A DNA stretch of 64,000 bases from Ornithinimicrobium pratense (lineage in GTDB: Bacteria > Actinomycetota > Actinomycetes > Actinomycetales > Dermatophilaceae), in contig NZ_CP044427.1 in NCBI RefSeq assembly GCF_008843165.1, positions 1,550,001 through 1,614,000 on the forward strand, read 5' to 3'. A program made the translations under genes and the position numbers. Shown here one piece after another: positions 57,084-64,000 of the stretch (position 1 is its first letter; every line of letters begins with the position of its first letter). The notes under the pieces are model-generated. The model ran no database searches. It had not been told where the DNA came from and saw only the letters and a program-made list of their open reading frames with translations.

Positions 57084-59261
57084 GTGGGACGCGTGCGTAC
57101 CACCGTCTCAGGCGACCTCCGGCCCACCCTGACCCACCTGCGAGCCGACGGCGTATCGGTCCTGCTGGAGCATGGTGACGACCTGCTGCCCATTGTGCGG
57201 CACTGGGGCGCCGAGCTCGGCGAGTTGTCCGGGGAGGATCTGCAGGCCGTCGCCCTGGCGGCACAGCTGGCCCACGGCGACAGCCCGTTCGACGTCGCCG
57301 ACGAGGTCACCGTGCTGCCCGAGCACGCCCGCGCCTGGATTGGCCGCCCCGGCGTGGAGGGCTCACGTCAGGGCAGGGACTGGTCCCCGGCCTTCCGCAC
57401 CACGGCCGCTCCCGAGCGCCAGGACGGGCCGGACCACCAGCGGGTGCTGACGCGCGCGGTGGACGGCGCGGCATACCTGTCCGTCGTGCACGAGCTGGAG
57501 CTGCACGCCGGCGGCCTGCTCCGGCAACGGCTCACCCTGACCAACGACGGGCAGGAGGGGTATGCGGTGGGTCGGATCCGTCTGACGCTGCCGGTGCCCG
57601 AGCGGGCCGGGGAGCTGCTGGACTTCACCGGGCGGCACACGATGGAGCGGATCCCGCAGCGCCAGCCGTTCAGTGCCGGCGTGCACAGCCGAGAGGTGCG
57701 CACCGGACGGACCGGCCTGGACGCCGTGCACCTGCTCTGCGCGGGGGAGCCGGGTTTCGGCTTCCGGCACGGGCAGGTGTGGGCCGTGCATCTGGGCTGG
57801 AGCGGCAACCAGGTGAGCTACGCCGAGCGCCTCTACAACGGGGCCCGGCTGCTGGGCGCCGGCGAGCTGCTGGAGCACGGCGAGGTCGAGCTGGGCACGG
57901 GGGAGAGCCTGACCACCCCATGGATGTATGCCGCGCACGGCACCGGGCTGGACGAGGTTGCCAGCCGGTTCCATGCCTTCCAGCGCACCCAGCCGCACCA
58001 CCCGAGCCGGCCGCGTCCGGTCACCCTCAACAACTGGGAGGCGACCTACTTCGACCACTCGATGCCGCGGCTGAAGGAGCTGGTCGACCGGGCCTCGCGG
58101 GTGGGGGCGGAGCGGTTCGTCCTCGACGACGGCTGGTTCGGAGGTCGGCGTGATGACACGAGCAGCCTGGGGGACTGGGTGGTCTCCGCGGAGGTGTGGC
58201 CGAAGGGGCTGGGGCCCCTGGTGGACCACGTGCACGCCCGGGGGATGGAGTTCGGGCTGTGGGTGGAGCCGGAGATGGTGTCCCTGGACTCCGACCTGGC
58301 CCGGGCGCACCCAGAGTGGCTGTTCTCGACCGGCGGCCGGGTCGGCCTGGCCTCGCGTCAGCAGCACGTGCTGGACCTGGGACATCCCGGCGCCTACGCG
58401 CACGTCCGCGGCCAGCTGCTGATGCTGCTGCGGGACTACGACATCGCCTACCTGAAGTGGGACCACAACCGGTACCTCAACGACGCCGGGCACACGCCGG
58501 CCGGGACGCCGGGCGTGCGGGAGCACACCCTGGCGGCCTACCGGTTGATGGACGAGCTGCGCTCTGCCGCACCGGGTCTGGAGATCGAGTCGTGCGCCGG
58601 CGGTGGCGGGCGGGTCGACCTGGGGGTGTTGGAGCGCACTGATCGGGTGTGGGCCTCGGACTGCATCGATCCCCTTGAGCGGCAGCAGATCCAGCGGGGC
58701 ACCTTCCTGTTGGTGCCGCCGGAGCTGGTTGGCACGCACATCGCCTCGGGCCGCTCCCACACGACGGGCCGCCGGCACGACCTGGACTTCCGGGCGGCCA
58801 CCGCGCTGTGGGGGCACATGGGCATCGAGTGGGACCTGACCTCCTGCAGCGAGCAGGAGTTGGAGCAGGTGGCGACGTGGGTGCGCCTGCACCGTGAGCA
58901 CCGTCGGCTGCTGCACTCCGGTGCGGTCGTCAACGGCGACCACCACGACGACGCGACCTGGGTGCACGGGGTGGTCGCCCAAGACGCCTCCGAGGCGCTC
59001 TTCCACGTGGTCTCGGTGGGTCGGCCTAGCACCACCGGCCCGCACCGGGTCCGGTTGCCGGCCCTGGACCCCACGCAGCGCTACCGCGTGGAGCTGCTTC
59101 GGCCGGGCCAGGAGCCGCTGGTGGCGGGTCGCGGCGTGGTGCCGTGGGCGGTTGACGGGGTGGTGCTGCCGGGGCGGGTGCTGGCCGAGGTGGGGCTGCC
59201 GGTGCAGCCGATGCTGCCCGAGCACAGCCAGCTGTGGCGGGTCCGGAGGGCGGGGGGATGA
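57084..59261 (+). CDS. GH36 alpha-galactosidase
   Basis: 725 residues from GTG 57084; GTG 57093 is an alternative. The GH36 layout is complete: N-terminal beta-supersandwich, then the TIM barrel with NNWEATYFDHSMPRLKEL, FVLDDGWFGGRRDD, the nucleophile aspartate in YLKWDHNRYLND, and the acid/base aspartate in WASDCIDPLERQ, then a C-terminal beta domain. It releases galactose from melibiose or raffinose-type sugars. No signal peptide is present, so it acts inside the cell. It is coupled (ATGA overlap) to galactokinase. Confidence 0.92.
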   Translation: MGRVRTTVSGDLRPTLTHLRADGVSVLLEHGDDLLPIVRHWGAELGELSGEDLQAVALAAQLAHGDSPFDVADEVTVLPEHARAWIGRPGVEGSRQGRDWSPAFRTTAAPERQDGPDHQRVLTRAVDGAAYLSVVHELELHAGGLLRQRLTLTNDGQEGYAVGRIRLTLPVPERAGELLDFTGRHTMERIPQRQPFSAGVHSREVRTGRTGLDAVHLLCAGEPGFGFRHGQVWAVHLGWSGNQVSYAERLYNGARLLGAGELLEHGEVELGTGESLTTPWMYAAHGTGLDEVASRFHAFQRTQPHHPSRPRPVTLNNWEATYFDHSMPRLKELVDRASRVGAERFVLDDGWFGGRRDDTSSLGDWVVSAEVWPKGLGPLVDHVHARGMEFGLWVEPEMVSLDSDLARAHPEWLFSTGGRVGLASRQQHVLDLGHPGAYAHVRGQLLMLLRDYDIAYLKWDHNRYLNDAGHTPAGTPGVREHTLAAYRLMDELRSAAPGLEIESCAGGGGRVDLGVLERTDRVWASDCIDPLERQQIQRGTFLLVPPELVGTHIASGRSHTTGRRHDLDFRAATALWGHMGIEWDLTSCSEQELEQVATWVRLHREHRRLLHSGAVVNGDHHDDATWVHGVVAQDASEALFHVVSVGRPSTTGPHRVRLPALDPTQRYRVELLRPGQEPLVAGRGVVPWAVDGVVLPGRVLAEVGLPVQPMLPEHSQLWRVRRAGG

Positions 59262-60565
59262 CCGGGCAGGGGTCGGTGGGCCTGAGCTGGCTTGCGCCAG
59301 CGCAGGACGAGCTCGTCGTGGCGCAGCTGGGGGAGGCCGCCCAGACGCTCTTCGGCCACGCCCCCGACGGTGTCTGGATGGCCCCCGGCCGGGTCAACCT
59401 GATCGGCGAGCACACCGACTACAACTCCGGCCTCAGCCTCCCTTTTGCGCTGCCGCACCGCACCTACGCCGCCGTGCGTCGACGCAGGGATGGGGTGCTA
59501 CGCATCGCGTCGGTCCAGAAGGGCGGGATCGGCTGGGCGGGCCGGGTCGAGCAGGTGCGGACCGTTGCTGAGGCGGGGAAGCTGGGCGCGGGGGAGGCGG
59601 GGCGTCCCGCAGGCGCGGAGGAGCAGGCGGGCGTGACGGACAGCCGGTCGGGTTCTCCGGTCGGCTGGCCGGCATATGTGGCAGGGGTCTTCGCGGCGCT
59701 GACCGAGCAGGTAGGTGCCGACGAGCTGGGCGCCGATGTGCTCATCGATGGGCGGGTGCCGCTGGGGGCCGGGTTGTCGTCCTCGGCAGCGCTGTCCTGC
59801 TCAGTGGCGGTGGCCCTGCGTGACCTGGTGCCCGGCCTGCGCAACCTCGAGGACGCCGACCTGGTCGCGGCCTGCATCCGGGCGGAGAACGACTACGCCG
59901 GCGCCGCCACCGGCGGCATGGACCAGACCATCTCCGTGCGGGCGCGCGAGGAGCACCTGCTTCTCATCGACTCCGGCGACGGCTCCCTGACGCCTGTGCC
60001 CTGGACGCTGCCCGACCACCGGGTGCTCGTCGTCGACACCCGGGCGCATCACTCCCTGGGGGACGGGCAGTATGCCGCGCGACGGCACACCTGTGAGGCG
60101 GCCGCTGCGGCGCTCGGGGTGGGGTCGCTCAGCGAACTCGAGGCTGCCCGGCTCGACGAAGCCGAGGTGATCGCCGTGCTGGGGGCGGTCCCGGACGGGC
60201 TGCCCCGGGTGCGGCACGTGGTGAGCGAGAACCAGCGGGTTATCGACCTGCTCGCGGCCCTGGACGCCCGGGACACCGCGCAGGTCGGAGCGCTGATGAC
60301 CGCGTCCCACGTCTCGCTGCGGGAGGACTACGAGGTGTCCTGCCGCGAGCTGGACGTCGCCGTCGGGGCCGCGCTAGCTGCGGGCGCGGCCGGTGCGCGG
60401 ATGACCGGCGGTGGCTTCGGCGGGTCGGCGATCGCGCTGGTGCGCGGGACCGAGCTGAATCGGGTCGCCGGCGCGGTGCACGCCGCGTTCGTCGCGGCCG
60501 GCCTCGAAGAACCCCGGTTCCTCGTCGCGGAGCCCAGCAGACCCGCGGGGCGAGTCAGCGGATAG
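59258..60565 (+). CDS. galK: Galactokinase
   Basis: 435 residues. The galactokinase signature GRVNLIGEHTDYNSG, the GHMP phosphate loop VPLGAGLSSSAALSCS, GGMDQTISV, and MTGGGFGGSAIAL are all present. It phosphorylates galactose released by the coupled alpha-galactosidase. Between about residues 88 and 140 there is an Ala/Gly/Glu-rich insertion (around KLGAGEAGRPAGAEEQAG) not seen in typical GalK. galT and galE are not in the window. Confidence 0.92.
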   Translation: MTGQGSVGLSWLAPAQDELVVAQLGEAAQTLFGHAPDGVWMAPGRVNLIGEHTDYNSGLSLPFALPHRTYAAVRRRRDGVLRIASVQKGGIGWAGRVEQVRTVAEAGKLGAGEAGRPAGAEEQAGVTDSRSGSPVGWPAYVAGVFAALTEQVGADELGADVLIDGRVPLGAGLSSSAALSCSVAVALRDLVPGLRNLEDADLVAACIRAENDYAGAATGGMDQTISVRAREEHLLLIDSGDGSLTPVPWTLPDHRVLVVDTRAHHSLGDGQYAARRHTCEAAAAALGVGSLSELEAARLDEAEVIAVLGAVPDGLPRVRHVVSENQRVIDLLAALDARDTAQVGALMTASHVSLREDYEVSCRELDVAVGAALAAGAAGARMTGGGFGGSAIALVRGTELNRVAGAVHAAFVAAGLEEPRFLVAEPSRPAGRVSG

Positions 60566-60656
60566 GTCGAGCACACGGCCCCCTCCCGGACACTCTCACG
60601 TGCCCGTCGGGACCTTTGGCGTGTTCGGCGGAGCACTATCGCGTGCTTTGTGAGGT

Positions 60657-61852
<1,196 letters not shown>

Positions 61853-61856
<4 letters not shown>

Positions 61857-63970
61857 CCCTTGGCCTGGATTCCGGTGATCGCCACCGTGTTGATGATGTC
61901 CCGGACGGTGGCGCCGCGGGACAGGTCGTTGACCGGTGCGTTGAGACCTTGCAGGACCGGGCCGATAGCGACCGCGGAGGCGCTGCGCTGGACGGCCTTG
62001 TAGGTGTTGTTGCCGGTGTTGAGGTCGGGGAAGATCAGCACTGTGGCGCGGCCGGCGACAGGGGAGCCCTTCAGCTTGGTCGCCGCGACCGCGGGGTCCA
62101 CGGCCGCGTCGTACTGGATCGGCCCCTCCACCAGCAGCTCCGGTGCCCGCTCGCGGACGAGCTCGGTGGCGGCCCGGACTTTCTCCACGTCGGCGCCCGA
62201 GCCGGACCCGCCGGTGGAGTAGCTGAGCATTGCCACCCGCGGTTCGACGCCGAACTGCGCGGCGGTGCGGGCCGAGGACACCGCGATGTCAGCCAGCTGC
62301 TCGGCGGTGGGGTCGGGGTTGATCGCGCAGTCGCCGTAGACGAGCACGCGGTCGGCCAGGCCCATGAAGAAGACGCTGCTGACCACCGAGACGCCGGGGG
62401 AGGTGCGGATCACCTCCAGCGCCGGCCGGATGGTGTGCGCAGTGGTGGTGATCGAACCGGAGACCATGCCGTCGGTCTCGCCGGCGTGGACCATGAGGGT
62501 GCCGAAGTAGGCGGAGTCGGCCACCACCTCGTAGGCGTGCTCGGCGGTGACCCCCTTGTGCGAGCGCAGCTCGGCATAGGTCGTGGCGAAGCCCTGACGC
62601 AGCGGGCTGGTCTCCGGGTCGACCACCTGCGCCGCGTCCAGGTGCAGGCCCAGGGTGGCGGCCCGCTCGCGGATCTGCGCCTCGTCACCGAGCAGGGTCA
62701 GTCGGGCCACTTTGCGGGCCAGCAGGGTGTCGGCGGCCCGCAGGATCCGGTCCTCCGTGCCCTCGGGGAGCACGATGTGGGCGTCGGCCGCGCGGGCCCG
62801 GGCGACCAGCTGGTGCTCGAACATCAGCGGCGTGACCACGCGGTGGCCGTTGCCGCTGGTCGACGGGGCGTCGGCGTCCTCGGCAACCGGGACCAAGGCG
62901 TCCAGGTCGAGGTGGTCGTGGACCAGCGCCCTGGCCCGCTCGATCTTGCGGGTCGAATGCGGGGTGATCCGGCCACGCACGGCATACATGGTCATGGCCG
63001 CCCCCATGGTGCCTGCCTGGCAGGTGATGATCGGCAGCTCGACGCTGATGCCCTCCACGAGGCGGGTGACCTGCTGGCTGGGCAGGAAGCCGCCGTTGAG
63101 CACGATGCCGGACAGGGAGGGGAAGGTGGAGGCGCTGTGCGCCAGGATCGCGGCGATGAGTACCTCCTCGCGGTCGCCGGGGCAGATGAGGACGTTGCCC
63201 TCCCGCAACCGGTCCAGCACGTGCGGCGTGGTCATCCCGGCTACCAGCAGCCCCGAGGTCTCCCGGTCCAGCAGCGCCTCGTCCCCGGCGAGCAGCGTGC
63301 CGTTAGCGGCCTGCATGAGGTCGCGCACGGTCGGCGCGGCGAGGGTGCTGTCGGCCGGCAGGGTGAAGGCCAGCGGTGCGGGCGTGTCGCCGCCCTGGGC
63401 CTCGGCGTCCTGCCGCAGCCGGGTCTGCAGCTCTTCCTGCATCTGTGGCACCTGGTCCGCCGGCACCCGGTTGGCGATCACCGCGGCCACCTCGGCGTGC
63501 CGCGCCTGTGCCTCGTGCAGGCTGACCAGAGCGGCGGTCACGCTCTCCTCGACATCGCGGTTCACCGCCGGCACGATGAGCACCATGGCCGCCCCCAGGT
63601 GGGCGGCGATGGCGGCGTTGGTGGAGAACTCGGCGGGCGCGGGGACACCGGTGTAGTCGGAGCCGATGACGAGCACGGTGTCGTGCTCGGCCGCGAACGC
63701 GTGGAAGCGGTCCACCACGGTGCTGATCGCGGACTCGGTGCGCAGGTTGACCTCGTCGTAGGTGACGCCCACGGCCCGGTCGACCGAGACCTGCGAGGTG
63801 GACAGCGGGTGCAGCAGCTCGGCCAACGGGTCAGGGCCCCCGGCCTGCACGATCGGGCGGAACACACCCACCCGGCCCCCGCGGGCGCACAGCTCGGCAA
63901 GCAGCCCCACCGCGATGGCGGACTTGCCGGAGACGGACTCGGCGGACGCGACATACAAGGTGCGGGTCAC
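61853..63970 (-). CDS. pta: Phosphate acetyltransferase (long form)
   Basis: 705 residues from GTG 63970, close to the length of E. coli Pta. The N-terminal P-loop domain (SAESVSGKSAIAVGLL) and a DRTGG-like middle part precede the catalytic PTA domain (IVLPEGTEDRILRA, MLSYSTGGSGSGADVEKVR, FPDLNTGNNTYKAVQRS). It converts acetyl-CoA and phosphate to acetyl phosphate. Operon order pta-ackA with a four-base overlap. Confidence 0.95.
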
Positions 63971-64000
63971 GCTGCCTACGATAGCCAGCCCCTACTCTGG

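Overview
The window is high-GC DNA (about 70% by eye) with closely packed genes, many sharing 1-4 bases at stop/start junctions (ATGA, GTGA). It encodes a WhiB regulator, a mycothiol-dependent maleylpyruvate-isomerase-like protein, an actinobacterial-type RNase J and a STAND/WD40 protein. These place it in the Actinomycetota. A member of the Intrasporangiaceae/Ornithinimicrobiaceae group is a reasonable guess that cannot be proved from this sequence alone. No rRNA, tRNA, CRISPR array, prophage or intact insertion sequence was seen.

Layout. 1-2.95 kb: end of a branched-chain-type (Liv) uptake operon with an AMP-ligase-like protein. 3.0-7.7 kb: a LysR regulator, then a tightly overlapping operon of two membrane proteins, a beta-hydroxyacid dehydrogenase and an aldehyde dehydrogenase. 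7.8-18 kb: a 2-hydroxyacid/glyoxylate region with GlcG-like protein, fused GlcD-GlcF oxidoreductase, PLP aminotransferase, CaiB-type CoA transferase, crotonase, GntP permease and a flavin monooxygenase. Two copies of one operator (TTCCRC-N3-GTGGAA) lie before the two main transcription starts. 18-21.4 kb: sugar ABC uptake genes without an ATPase. 21.5-31.6 kb: small and housekeeping genes, a FluC pair, two GT4 glycosyltransferases, an LctP permease, a PRC/DUF2382 stress protein, a TetR regulator and a rifamycin ADP-ribosyltransferase (arr) that appears to start at CTG. 32-37.8 kb: an FMN 2-hydroxyacid dehydrogenase in one operon with a complete Liv transporter that has a LivM-LivG fusion. 38.3-43.6 kb: terC with a yybP-ykoY manganese riboswitch, divergent from an M20 amidohydrolase/AbgT/ATP-grasp operon. 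43.7-50 kb: acetyltransferase, RNase J, DoxX, phosphodiesterase and hypothetical genes. 50.1-54.7 kb: a STAND/WD40 signalling protein divergent from a small gene that shares a piece of its DNA-binding-like domain. 55-60.6 kb: whiB, GT2, alpha-galactosidase and galactokinase. 60.6-64 kb: pta-ackA.

How the genes work together. The theme is uptake and oxidation of small carboxylic and hydroxy acids. At least six transport systems (two Liv, GntP, LctP, AbgT, DUF3100 pair) sit next to flavin- or NAD-linked oxidoreductases and CoA enzymes, with Pta-AckA linking acetyl-CoA and acetate.

The most striking signal is not a gene. The hexamer GGTATG (reverse CATACC, often extended to GGTATGCC) recurs about 45 times, in every reading frame and on both strands. 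It forces rare codons (ATA, GTA, GCA, TAT, CAT, GGT), which points to a DNA-level genome signal comparable in style to cyanobacterial HIP1. The other main leads are the M20-AbgT-ATP-grasp operon and the STAND/small-gene divergon.
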